From assembly GCA_050729835.1 (NCBI GenBank), contig JBOHLS010000025.1, positions 1 to 33,730 of the forward strand: a DNA stretch of 33,730 bases, written 5' to 3'. A model generated the notes under the pieces. The model had not been told where the DNA came from, did not search any database, and worked only from the letters and a program-made list of their open reading frames with translations. The position numbers and the translations under genes were made by a program. Within the stretch, counting starts at the first letter, position 1. Every line of letters begins with the position of its first letter. Positions 16,557 through 24,098 of this stretch are shown here, piece after piece. The stretch comes from REEB95 sp050729835 (GTDB taxonomy: Bacteria > Pseudomonadota > Alphaproteobacteria > ATCC43930 > CGMCC-115725).

Positions 16557-16781
16557 ATGTCCTATATGGCCCTGATGTTCGATGAAGCACGCGTGACTCG
16601 CGGGGTCCGCCCGCTCAACTGCGACAACGATCTTTCGGCGATTGATGCGGCCAAGCGCCTATTGGAGCGCTCAATCACGGGTCAGTCTGTCGAAGTCTGG
16701 GAGGGCCAGCGTCGGATCGGCAGGCTTTATCGACCCACACCTGCGGCGGCGATGCAAATGCGTGACTCGGGCGCGGCATAG
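16557..16781 (+). CDS. Small hypothetical protein (74 aa)
   Basis: ATG 16557 preceded by GGAGG with good spacing encodes 74 residues beginning MSYMALMFDEARVTRGV. The middle, AIDAAKRLLERSITGQSVEV followed by WEGQRRIGRLYR, is typical of small alphaproteobacterial proteins that use the same 'VEVWEGQRRIGRL' phrase and have no known role. No signal peptide or membrane segment is seen. Confidence 0.65.
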   Translation: MSYMALMFDEARVTRGVRPLNCDNDLSAIDAAKRLLERSITGQSVEVWEGQRRIGRLYRPTPAAAMQMRDSGAA

Positions 16782-16929
16782 AGCAGGCGACGTTCCGCGT
16801 CTCCTGGAACTGCCGCAGATTGGTCGCTGGGCGGGGTCGTACTCCGCCTGACGCGGTCATCGGTGGAACGGAAGATACGTCGATCTGATCTCGCTCTCAA
16901 GGCCACAATATTCAGCAGAGGAACCCAAC

Positions 16930-17322
16930 ATGGACTACCAAAGTGCCGAAAGCCAAGCCGTTCAATTGCAGAATCAATCCGATCAGGTCGCCCAACAGAT
17001 CAAGGGGTTCGGCGACAAACTGCAAGCCAAAGTGAAGGATCCTGACCTGTCACGCGAACTCGCGCTCGACCTGCGCAACGCCGCGGCCGCAATCCAACAG
17101 CAGAACCAGTCCACCCTCGCGCTGATCGATCAGATGGCCGAACACATCCATGCCCTTGAGAGCCACGTGAATTCGCTGCCGCAATCAGGGTTCCAGACCG
17201 GGGGTTGGGCCAATCAATCCTATGTCGGAAGAGGCGGTGGTTTCATGGGCAGCATCATGTCGGGTCTAGGCATGGGGGCGGGCTTCGGTCTCGCCAGCGA
17301 CCTGATGGGTAGCATCTTCTAA
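16930..17322 (+). CDS. Hypothetical protein, coiled coil with glycine-rich tail
   Basis: A 130-residue protein. Residues 1-80 are Gln/Asp/Leu-rich and likely helical or coiled coil (ESQAVQLQNQSDQVAQQIKG). Residues 90-130 are Gly- and Met-rich (GRGGGFMGSIMSGLGMGAGF), a pattern seen in proteins that insert into or coat membranes. AGAGGAA lies 8 bp before the ATG. I recognise no family. It sits just upstream of the IS5 insertion and keeps its own stop codon. Confidence 0.62.
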   Translation: MDYQSAESQAVQLQNQSDQVAQQIKGFGDKLQAKVKDPDLSRELALDLRNAAAAIQQQNQSTLALIDQMAEHIHALESHVNSLPQSGFQTGGWANQSYVGRGGGFMGSIMSGLGMGAGFGLASDLMGSIF

Positions 17323-17395
17323 AGCATCGTACGACTCTGTCATCGGGCTTCGGGGCGCAGTCGGCGACAATCAACGCGTTCTCTCATTGAGTTTA

Positions 17396-18219
17396 GGGTC
17401 TGTACCCACATAATTTCTTGAATTGACTGAACAATCGTGATTCACCGTGATCGGAGGTGGATCATGCGATTTGATTTGAGCGACGAGGAATGGGCTCTGC
17501 TGGCGCCGTTGATGCCGCGAAGCCGCAAGAGCGCGCGCAAAGACGACCGCCGGGTCATGAACGCGATTTTCTACGTGCTGCGCACGGGCATGCCGTGGCG
17601 GGATTTGCCGGAACGGTACGGGCCTGACACGACGGCCTACAATCGCTTCAACCGCTGGTCGCGACGCGGCATTTGGAAGAAGATCTTCGACACCCTGGCG
17701 TCGAAATCGCGCGACAGCCTTTATCTGATCGACAGCACCATCGTGAAAGCCCATCGGGCGGCGAGCGGCGCATAAGGGGGGAGAAAAATCAGGCGATCGG
17801 CATCAGCCGGGGCGGGCGGAGCACGAAAATCCACGCGGTTGTCGACAGCAAAGGCCGTCCGCTGAACTTCATCGTGACGGGCGGCCAAGTCCATGACAGC
17901 CAGGTCGTCGAAGAGGTTCTCGAGACCTCAAACCCACCGCTCGCCGTCACCGCCGACAAAGCTTACGACAGCCAAACGGTACGCCAGCAGATCAAAGATG
18001 AGGGGGCTTTGCCCGTCATTCCCAGCAAAAGCAACGCGATCAAGAAAGCCTATTGTCCCAAGCGCATTTACCGACGGCGTCACAAGATCGAGAACTACTT
18101 CTGCCGCATCAAGGATTGGCGGCGCATCGCGACCCGTTACAACAAGCTCGCCAGGAACTTCCACGCCGCTGCCGCCATCGTCGGCACCCTCTATTGGATC
18201 AAGTTGTGAGTCCAGACCC
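17396..18219 (+). mobile_element. IS5-family insertion sequence, IS427-like group
   Basis: The left end GGGTCTGTACCCACA (17396-17410) and the right end, read in reverse, GGGTCTGGACTCACA (18205-18219) match at 13 of 15 positions. The dinucleotide TA flanks both sides (17394-17395 and 18220-18221), the expected target duplication. The 824-bp size fits the group. The transposase stop lies inside the right end. The ends look intact, but the transposase is split between two frames. Confidence 0.88.
17464..18209 (+). CDS. IS5/IS427-type transposase in two frames
   Basis: The first frame (17464-17775) starts MRFDLSDEEWALLAPLMP and contains the first catalytic Asp in LYLIDSTIVKAHRAASGA, then meets TAA. 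The second frame (−1 relative), used from about 17775 to 18209, continues GEKNQAIGISRGGRSTKIHA, has the second Asp in VTADKAYDS and the Glu in HKIENYFCRIKDWRR. Together they make a full-length DDE transposase of about 248 residues. Several IS427-group elements use a programmed −1 frameshift. No strong slippery heptamer precedes the first-frame stop here, so a disabling one-base deletion near 17776-17786 is equally likely. Confidence 0.85.
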
Positions 18220-18309
18220 TAGTATCATTGCGCGTCTCCTGACGCGGCCCCGGAACCCTCGAAATGCCGGAGATTGCGTCACCAACACGATCCGCCACAG
18301 CACCGGGCC

Positions 18310-18441
18310 ATGTCGTGGGTCGCCAAAGCAGCTTTTGGAGTGGACATAACCATGACTACCCGCGAATGCATTGTGATTGCGTTTCTCGTTGCCGTCGCTT
18401 TCGCCGCCACTGCTTGGGCCGCGACGGTTGTTTACTGGTGA
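18310..18441 (+). CDS. Small membrane peptide
   Basis: ATG 18310 gives 43 residues (MSWVAKAAFGV...). An internal ATG at 18352, with GGAG about 13 bp upstream, gives 29. Both share a single hydrophobic segment, IVIAFLVAVAFAATAWAATV, that could be a membrane anchor or signal peptide. The stop overlaps the GTG of the next small frame (GTGA). I recognise no family. The hydrophobic design and possible coupling are the only support. Confidence 0.38.
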   Translation: MSWVAKAAFGVDITMTTRECIVIAFLVAVAFAATAWAATVVYW

Positions 18442-18584
18442 AAGTCCCCGATTCCGACGCCACAGACGAGGCTTTCGAGGAAGGTACGGTAGCCGACGCT
18501 GTCATCGTGTCGCCGGGCCCAGGAACGCCAGAACCGACCGCACCGATAACATCGTTGCTGGCACAGTCATCTCCACAACTTTGA
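18438..18584 (+). CDS. Small acidic hypothetical peptide
   Basis: GTG 18438 overlaps the stop of the preceding membrane peptide by 4 bp. It encodes 48 residues, acidic then Pro/Thr-rich (VPDSDATDEAFEEGTVADAV, then SPGPGTPEPTAP). No family is recognised. Support is limited to the GTGA overlap; it may be a random frame. Confidence 0.25.
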   Translation: MKVPDSDATDEAFEEGTVADAVIVSPGPGTPEPTAPITSLLAQSSPQL

Positions 18585-18615
18585 AGACGCGATCCGCGAA
18601 GCCGCCCCAACCAGG

Positions 18616-18720
18616 ATGAGTCAGTCGCGCCCCGGTGACCGCAGCGCGTACAAAGAACACGGGATGCCGATCTACCACGTTATCGTTGGCGCTCCAAAAT
18701 TAAAGCCGGACCGTGGGTGA
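18616..18720 (+). CDS. Small hypothetical peptide (34 aa)
   Basis: ATG 18616, preceded by CCAGG, encodes 34 residues (MSQSRPGDRSAYKEHG, then MPIYHVIVGAPKLKP), ending 1 bp before the ATG of the next gene. A leader or short coupled frame is possible. No family is recognised. Confidence 0.25.
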   Translation: MSQSRPGDRSAYKEHGMPIYHVIVGAPKLKPDRG

Positions 18721-18721
18721 C

Positions 18722-19180
18722 ATGAATTTCGACCTTCGCTCCGCTCTTCCATTCCTCGTCCCTAAGGCGATCGCCTGGGCCGAACAGCGTTCGGCGGAAA
18801 TCTTGGCCAATGGCTTCCCGCTCGACGCGGCGAGTCTTTCAATTGCCCGTCATGTCGGGGTGGCGCAGCCGGACCACGTCCGCGTCCTCATGGTGCCGAA
18901 ACTGCCGCAGCCGTCCGATCCTCAGCTTCAGCAGGCGGCGGTGGTCACGGGTCTCCTCGGGCCCGGAATGGTCGGACTCACGCTCGGTTACGGCATTTAC
19001 ATCTGCAACGGGTACTACAACACGCGTCTGCTCTCGCATGAGAGTCGGCACGTGCATCAATATGAGCAAGCGGGCTCGATAGCGGCTTATCTTCCAATCT
19101 ACCTCAAGCAGATCGTCGATGTCGGTTATGCGAATTGCCCATTCGAGGTTGATGCACGTCAGCACGAGATTCAGAGCTAA
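18722..19180 (+). CDS. HExxH zinc-site protein (putative metallopeptidase-like)
   Basis: A 152-residue protein; the start is ATG 18722 (a GTG at 18713 would add three residues). A zinc-peptidase-like signature H106-E-S-R-H110 sits in RLLSHESRHVHQYEQAGSIA, followed by FEVDARQHE, where the acidic residues could give the third zinc ligand. A glycine-rich hydrophobic stretch (LGPGMVGLTLGYGIYICNGY) precedes it. The length is short for a secreted protease and there is no signal peptide. I know similar short hypothetical proteins but no characterised member. Catalysis is inferred from the motif only. Confidence 0.62.
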   Translation: MNFDLRSALPFLVPKAIAWAEQRSAEILANGFPLDAASLSIARHVGVAQPDHVRVLMVPKLPQPSDPQLQQAAVVTGLLGPGMVGLTLGYGIYICNGYYNTRLLSHESRHVHQYEQAGSIAAYLPIYLKQIVDVGYANCPFEVDARQHEIQS

Positions 19181-19192
19181 TCGCTTCGTACG

Positions 19193-19399
19193 ATGACTTC
19201 CGACCCCGACATCTGGCGCTCCGCTCATCTTCTCGCGAAACAGCATGGCAAGGATGCCGCGCTCGTCGCCGCTCAACGTCATGGTGTTCGAGGCCGTTCT
19301 GCACTCCCTTGGAATAGCCTCGATCAAAAGCATCCCGCGACTCAGTGCATTTTCAAGACAGTAGAAAATACATCTTTCATACTGAGTAGCGGTATTTGA
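19193..19399 (+). pseudogene. Small 'DIWR' protein, C-terminally disrupted
   Basis: Twelve bases after the previous stop, ATG 19193 encodes DPDIWRSAHLLAKQHGKDAA then LVAAQR, the beginning of a common small rhizobial protein (I recall DIWR-A-LLIKQHGEDAALVAAQRADAL). After residue 29 the frame turns into unrelated sequence ending at 19399, so the 3' end seems replaced or frameshifted. The whole frame (68 residues) may still be translated. Confidence 0.45.
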
Positions 19400-19764
19400 G
19401 TGGCGGTTTTGCGGTCGGCGGGGTCATCGCCTTTCAATTTAATCGTTCAATCGTTCGCCGTCGTCCGTCTAAATCCGGCACCCGGTCGTGGGTGGGCGTG
19501 TTGGCGCATTACGGCGAGTTTTCTAATAGACTGATTCGACTAAGGAATTCAGAATAATTTAAGGACACCCTCTCCGCCACTACATTATCAGTAGCTACTG
19601 ACCTATGTCCGTTAGGGTGCTGAAAGCGGACATCCATTGATTGTTTCGCGACGTCTGCTCTGTGCCATGAGCTGCCATTCGCCAATTATGGCCTCTTTGC
19701 CGATTCCCAACCATTGATTGGATCGCCCCGGCGGCGTTGAAACGCACGGCTGAAAGCCGCCGCG
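19400..19764. other. Gene-free stretch, 3' side of the autotransporter gene
   Basis: No convincing gene is seen. A motif around 19604-19633 (TGTCCGTTAGGGTGCTGAAA then GCGGACAT) has inverted TGTCC/GGACA arms and resembles the non-coding TGTCCGCTT...GCGGACA repeats of Bradyrhizobium-type genomes. A weak hairpin, CGGCT-GAA-AGCCG at 19747-19759, lies just beyond the autotransporter stop and might act as its terminator, but it has no T-run. Confidence 0.4.
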
Positions 19765-21432
19765 CTACGGCCCGCACGGGGCGGCGTTGGTGAAGTTGAC
19801 CGTGGTACCGGTCCCGGCGGCGGCGACGTCGCAGCTGCCGGCGACGGCTTTGTTGTCGTTGGATCCGGACAGGATATTGGCGGAGCTCAAGAGCACCGTG
19901 GCGTTCGTGGTAACGCCGCCCGAGGCGCTCAAGCTATTGCCGGTCACGGTCGCGCTTGAGTTGTTGACCTGAACCCCGATGGCGTCGCTGGCGCCGCCGC
20001 TGCCGCGGGCGGTTATGGTGTTGCCGCTCACCGTGATGTTGCTGGCGCCGCCGGTGACGTCCACGCCATGGGCGGTGCCGGTGCCATTCTGCGTGGCGTT
20101 GATCGTGTTGTCGATGATCTTGGCCCCGCTGACGCCGTTGGCCTGCACGGCCAAGGCGTTGGCGATCGAATTGTCGGTGGTGTTGATCACCATGCCGGAG
20201 AGCGTGCTGTTGTTGACCATGGTGACCGTGTAATTGGTGCCGCCGAGATTGCCGGTGACGGTGGCCGACGGCGTGGTCAAGGTCGCGGTGCGGCCGGAGG
20301 GCGCCTTCACCGCCAGCGAGCCGGCGCCCATAACAGTCTGGCCGGATTGCAGGGTCAACGAGGCCGAGGTGGTGAAGCTGCCGGAGAGGATGATTGTCGA
20401 GTTGGCACCGGCGATGGCCACCGCGCCGGGGAGCGCAGCACCCGTGGTGCTGGCGCTGCTGAGCACCGTGATCTGGCTGCCGCTCGCGGTCTCGGTGGCG
20501 GTCTCGACGATGGTCGGCGTCGCCTCCGTCCGCGTCTCGCTCACCACGTCGACGTCGCGGACGATCGGATCCTCCATCCGCCGCTCCATCGGCGCCAGCG
20601 TCGAGGGCGCCGCGCTGGCGAAGATCTGCAGCGGGATGCGCAGGCTCACCAGCGCGAAGGCCTGGGTGCCGCGCGGCCCGTCATGCTGCACCTCGGCGCC
20701 GAGATCAAGGCGCGCGCCGCGCCAGAGATGCGGCACCCGGTCCATGGTGAGATCGAGCCGGCCGCGGGGTCCGGCGATCGACGGCACGCCGCTGGCATGG
20801 AAATCGTAGCCGCCGCCATAGACGCGAAGTTGTGTCGTGCTGGCGGGGCCGAAGATCGGCACGCGCCAGCCGATCTCGCCGTCAAAGCCCTGCATCGCCA
20901 CCTCCTGGCTGTGCGTGCCGGTGGTGGTGACTTCGACGGAGGTGCCCGAGATCGCCGCCGTGGAGGAGCTGGTGCTGCCGAGATTGGCGATGCGCGGGCC
21001 GACCGGCTGGTAGAAATTGGCGCGTGCGTCCCAGTTGAGCGACAGCGCCTCGCCGCCGAAGGTCGCTTGGCCGAAATCGTTGCCCAGCGCGCTCTTCAGC
21101 CGGTCGTAATAGCCGTAGGCGCCAAGATTCCAGCCTGAGGCCAGTATGTGCCTGACGCCGAGGCCGAAATTGCCCTCTTGGCTGTCCCGATCGTCGAAGC
21201 GGCCGCGGATGTCGGTGAACAGCATCGAGCTGCCGTTCTGCAGCAGCGGCACGAAGAGGTCGCTTTCACCGATATTGCGCTCGGTGCCGACCTCGCCGCC
21301 GAGATCGATGAACGGGCCCCATTTGGGCAACGGTCCGCTTGACGGCGGTGTCTGCGCCTGTGCCTGTGCCCATCCGAGGGCAAGCGAACCCGCGAGTACG
21401 CTGGCGCACAGCAAGGCCCCCGCGATGCGCAC
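19765..21432 (-). CDS. Inverse autotransporter with beta-helix passenger
   Basis: The start is set at GTG 21432 because GGGGGAGG lies 8 bp upstream and a signal peptide follows at once (VRIAGALLCASVLAGSLALG, cleavage after AQA). An ATG 87 bp upstream lacks this. Mature residues about 40-275 look like an inverse-autotransporter beta-barrel of the intimin/invasin type: DLFVPLLQNGSSMLFTDIRG, EGNFGLGVRHIL, WNLGAYGYYDRLKSALGNDF, then repeated alternating strands. A linker at about 285-320 leads to a Thr/Ser/Asn/Ala-rich C-terminal half with repeated short strands (SGNTITA, TGNSLSA, IIDNTINATQNG), a right-handed parallel beta-helix. It should place the passenger on the cell surface, perhaps for adhesion. 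Ig-like domains of classical intimins are absent. It stands alone on this strand. Confidence 0.82.
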   Translation of the reverse strand: MRIAGALLCASVLAGSLALGWAQAQAQTPPSSGPLPKWGPFIDLGGEVGTERNIGESDLFVPLLQNGSSMLFTDIRGRFDDRDSQEGNFGLGVRHILASGWNLGAYGYYDRLKSALGNDFGQATFGGEALSLNWDARANFYQPVGPRIANLGSTSSSTAAISGTSVEVTTTGTHSQEVAMQGFDGEIGWRVPIFGPASTTQLRVYGGGYDFHASGVPSIAGPRGRLDLTMDRVPHLWRGARLDLGAEVQHDGPRGTQAFALVSLRIPLQIFASAAPSTLAPMERRMEDPIVRDVDVVSETRTEATPTIVETATETASGSQITVLSSASTTGAALPGAVAIAGANSTIILSGSFTTSASLTLQSGQTVMGAGSLAVKAPSGRTATLTTPSATVTGNLGGTNYTVTMVNNSTLSGMVINTTDNSIANALAVQANGVSGAKIIDNTINATQNGTGTAHGVDVTGGASNITVSGNTITARGSGGASDAIGVQVNNSSATVTGNSLSASGGVTTNATVLLSSANILSGSNDNKAVAGSCDVAAAGTGTTVNFTNAAPCGP

Positions 21433-21598
21433 GCCGTGTGCCTCCCCCTCCGTCGGATGCGGAACCGCTGCCGCCCTTTTTAAGATAGTCCTCTGGGCCC
21501 TCGCCGGCACGGCTGGCATTGATTGCTTATTGCGGTCATCCTATGGAACCGAAACTGACGGCGCAATGCTCACGTTGTCGGCATGTACTCTCTCGTCA

Positions 21599-21665
21599 CC
21601 AAATGTCCGCTTCGGGTCAAAGGCGGTCGCCACGGCGTTGCGGCGACATGTCCGGTTAGGGGCCA
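21599..21665 (+). repeat. 'VRFGSKA' type non-coding repeat
   Basis: AATGTCCGCTTCGGGTCAAA (21602-21621) followed by GGCGG, and ending in GCGACATGTCCG, translates to NVRFGSKA. I know this phrase from many spurious small proteins in Bradyrhizobium and relatives, where the DNA is a dispersed repeat. It supports the taxonomic guess. Confidence 0.55.
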
Positions 21666-21734
21666 TCTTCGGAAGTGCGAATTCGGTATTGCTGTCGCCA
21701 GCGGGCAGTGATCGAACTGTCTGGCGCCGGAGAG

Positions 21735-21789
21735 ACACGCCCCGCAAGGCTAACAAGCTGGGCAACCTGCTGGGCAAAGCCCCTAGACC
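21735..21789 (+). repeat. 55-bp direct repeat, copy A
   Basis: Matches 31972-32026 at 43 of 55 positions without gaps. The best-conserved part is GGCAAAG..CCTAGACC at the 3' end. The partner lies 10.2 kb away in the same orientation. The pair brackets the radical SAM operon and the acyl-CoA-dehydrogenase unit. Confidence 0.6.
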
Positions 21790-21813
21790 GTAGGGATTTC
21801 CTGGGTTATCCAT

Positions 21814-21862
21814 CGCCTTCACACGGGTGGGGTCGCAAGTTCAATCCCTGCGGCGCCCACCA
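21814..21862 (+). other. tRNA 3'-end-like relic (T-arm plus CCA)
   Basis: The sequence GGTCGCAAGTTCAATCCCTG followed by CGGCGCCCACCA looks like a tRNA T-arm (loop TTCAATC at 21840-21846), acceptor strand and CCA. The T-stem has one A-C mismatch. No matching 5' half (GGGCGCC...) is found upstream, so this is not a complete gene. Such 3' ends are typical attachment sites of tRNA-targeting integrases. Confidence 0.5.
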
Positions 21863-22008
21863 TTGCCTCACGCCAGGCCGCCGCGCCGGTCACATCCGAC
21901 GTTCCTGTTTGCCGGCGATCGTGTCACCTTTGCGGTCCCGCTCGCGAATAAGAATGAAGAAGCGGGCGCGCCGTCGCCGACGGCGCGAACCGGCATCGGG
22001 AGTTCGAC

Positions 22009-22785
22009 GTGTCGACCTCCGACCTGGGTGACGTTTGCGCGTTCGCGGTCATGGCCAAGGCGCCTCGGGCGGGCGAGGTCAAGACGCGTCTCGTGCCGCC
22101 CTTGCTGCCCGAGGAAGCCGCTGAGCTCAGCGCCTGCTCCATCCAGGATGTGGTCGAGAACTTCCTCGGCGCCGGCCGTGCGGTAAAGTCGCGCGGCTAT
22201 GTCGCCTATTCTCCGCCCGGCTCGGAGGCCTTGTTCCGGGAGCTCGTGCCGCCCGAGATCGAGCTTTTGGCACCGCGCCGGATCGGCCTCGGCCATAGCC
22301 TGCTGCACGCGGCCGAGGATTTGCTCGCACTCGGTTACGGCGCGGCCTGCCTAGTGAACGCCGACAGTCCGACCTTGCCCTCTGCGCTCCTCATCGAAGC
22401 GGCGGAAAGGCTGCACGCGCCGGGCGATCGCGTCGTGCTCGGACCCGCTTGCGACGGCGGCTATTATCTCATCGGCTTGAAGCAGCCGCATCGCCATCTC
22501 TTCCACGACATCGATTGGAGCACCGAGCGGGTCTTCCGGCAGACCGTGAAGCGCGCAACCAGCCTCGGCTTGGCGGTGGCGGTGCTGCCGACCTGGTACG
22601 ACGTCGATGACCCGGCGTCGCTGGCGTGGCTCTGCGACGAAGTTCTCTTCGGCCGTTGTCCTGCCGATTTCACCGGCGAAGGCTACGCAGCGCAGCACGT
22701 CGCGCGCCTGCTGCGCCGTCTCGCCGCATCGGATGCGGCGGCGCGGCTCGGCATCGAGCGCCGGACCGAGGAGGTCGCACCGTGA
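22009..22785 (+). CDS. DUF2064/TIGR04282-type GT-A glycosyltransferase
   Basis: A 258-residue protein with a nucleotide-sugar-transferase fold: FAVMAKAPRAGEVKTRLVPP at the N-terminus, LVNADSPTLPS (N117-A-D-S-P) as the metal/nucleotide site and LGPACDGGYYLIGL at about 145. Members are often labelled arsenosugar-biosynthesis glycosyltransferases because of a frequent neighbourhood, but no arsM or arsS gene is present here. The GTG start has GGGAG 5 bp upstream; ATG 22051 is a weaker choice. The stop overlaps the next start (GTGA). It is the first gene of the radical SAM/glycosyltransferase operon. The acceptor is unknown. Confidence 0.88.
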   Translation: MSTSDLGDVCAFAVMAKAPRAGEVKTRLVPPLLPEEAAELSACSIQDVVENFLGAGRAVKSRGYVAYSPPGSEALFRELVPPEIELLAPRRIGLGHSLLHAAEDLLALGYGAACLVNADSPTLPSALLIEAAERLHAPGDRVVLGPACDGGYYLIGLKQPHRHLFHDIDWSTERVFRQTVKRATSLGLAVAVLPTWYDVDDPASLAWLCDEVLFGRCPADFTGEGYAAQHVARLLRRLAASDAAARLGIERRTEEVAP

Positions 22786-24098
22786 CCATCCGACAGCGCG
22801 GCTGGGCGCTGACCGCCATCGGCGGCCTGCTGCTGCCGCTGACCGGCATCGGCCTCTACGAACAGCAGCACGGCGCGCACGACGCGCTGGCGGCGATCAT
22901 CTTGATCGAAGGCGCGCTTTATCTCGTTGCCGCGCAGCTCGTCTGGCCCGGCGGATTCTCGCGGCGCATGCTGATCGGCGTGCTGGCCGTCGCCGCGGTG
23001 ATGCGTGTCGCCGTGCTGACCGCGCCGCCCTCGCTCTCGACCGACATCTACCGCTACATCTGGGACGGCCGGGTGCAAGCCGCGGGAAACAACCCTTACC
23101 GCTACGTTCCGGTCGATCCGCATCTCGCGGCTCTGCGGGATGGCGTGATTTTTCCCAACGTCAATCGCAGCACCTACGCCCGCACCATCTATCCGCCGCT
23201 CGCCGAGGCGACGTTCTTCGCGGTGACACGCATCAGCGAGCGCGTCACCTGGATGAAGACGGCGATGGTGCTGATCGAAGCGGCCGGCATCGCCCTTTTG
23301 ATCCGACTTCTTTTCCTGAAGGCGCTGCCGCCCGAGCGGATTCTGCTCTATGCCTGGCATCCGCTGACGGTCTGGGAATTCGCTGGCAGCGGGCATATCG
23401 ATGCCGCGCTGGTCGCGCTGGTGGCGCTGGCGCTATGGGCGCATGCCCGCAAGGCGGTCGCGTTCACGGGCATCGCGCTCGGCTGCGCCGCGCTCGTCAA
23501 GTTCCTGCCGATTGTCATTCTTCCGGCGCTCTACCGCCGCTGGGACTGGAAGCTGCCGGCCGCGGCCCTGGCGACGGTGGCCGTCGGATATCTTCCCTAT
23601 CTCTCCGCCGGACCAGCGGTCTTCGGATTTCTGCACGGCTATGTCGCGGAAGAAGGCTTGGCCAGCGGACGCGGCATCTATCTCTGGAGCCTGCTCCGCG
23701 CGGCCGTGCCGTCCCTGGGCGCGAGCGATTGGCCCTATCTCGTCGTCGCCGGCGGCGCCCTGGCCGCGCTCGCGCTTTACGTCGTTCTCGCGCGCCAGGA
23801 CGACCATGACGATATCACCCGGGCCGCCGTGCTCGCGTTCGCGTTCCTGGCGCTGTTGTCGCCGCATTACCCCTGGTACTTCTGCTGGGCGATCACTTTT
23901 CTGTGTTTTGTCCCCTGGGGATCTTTGCGGTATCTGAGCGTCGCAAGCGCGCTGCTCTATTTCGTCAAGGGTGGGCCGGATCTGACCGGCCCGTGGCTGC
24001 TCGTGGAGTCAGCGATGTATGGGCCTTTCGTGGTCATCGCGCTGCTGGAACTGCGCCGGCCGCGCGTTCGTTCGATCAGCGCCGAGGCACAGCAATGA
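22782..24098 (+). CDS. GT87-like polytopic mannosyltransferase
   Basis: A 438-residue membrane protein with about ten to twelve hydrophobic segments. The first loop carries STDIYRYIWDGRVQAAGNNP and YRYVP, and later IYPPLAE. This is the pattern of polyprenol-phosphate-mannose-dependent mannosyltransferases (GT87/PIG-M-like, DUF2029), with an acidic D-x-Y-R-Y site facing the periplasm. GTG 22782 overlaps the previous stop, and the end overlaps the next ATG by 4 bp. A lipid-linked sugar donor could be made by the GT2 enzyme at 25159. The real donor and acceptor are not known. Confidence 0.85.
   Translation: MTIRQRGWALTAIGGLLLPLTGIGLYEQQHGAHDALAAIILIEGALYLVAAQLVWPGGFSRRMLIGVLAVAAVMRVAVLTAPPSLSTDIYRYIWDGRVQAAGNNPYRYVPVDPHLAALRDGVIFPNVNRSTYARTIYPPLAEATFFAVTRISERVTWMKTAMVLIEAAGIALLIRLLFLKALPPERILLYAWHPLTVWEFAGSGHIDAALVALVALALWAHARKAVAFTGIALGCAALVKFLPIVILPALYRRWDWKLPAAALATVAVGYLPYLSAGPAVFGFLHGYVAEEGLASGRGIYLWSLLRAAVPSLGASDWPYLVVAGGALAALALYVVLARQDDHDDITRAAVLAFAFLALLSPHYPWYFCWAITFLCFVPWGSLRYLSVASALLYFVKGGPDLTGPWLLVESAMYGPFVVIALLELRRPRVRSISAEAQQ

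Larger units (their letters stand above)
21433..22008. other. Gene-free stretch with repeat and relic sequences
   Basis: The 576 bp between the autotransporter start and the radical SAM operon hold no supported gene. They contain a widespread non-coding repeat (21599-21665), one copy of a 55-bp direct repeat (21735-21789) and a tRNA 3'-end-like relic (21814-21862). Promoters for both flanking units must lie here, but I cannot point to convincing boxes. Confidence 0.6.

Noticed and set aside
20068..21138. 356-codon frame on the + strand, Gly/Ala/Arg/His-rich
   Set aside because: It is the complement of the inverse-autotransporter gene, which has a signal peptide, family motifs and a ribosome-binding site. 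Long antisense frames are common in GC-rich DNA.
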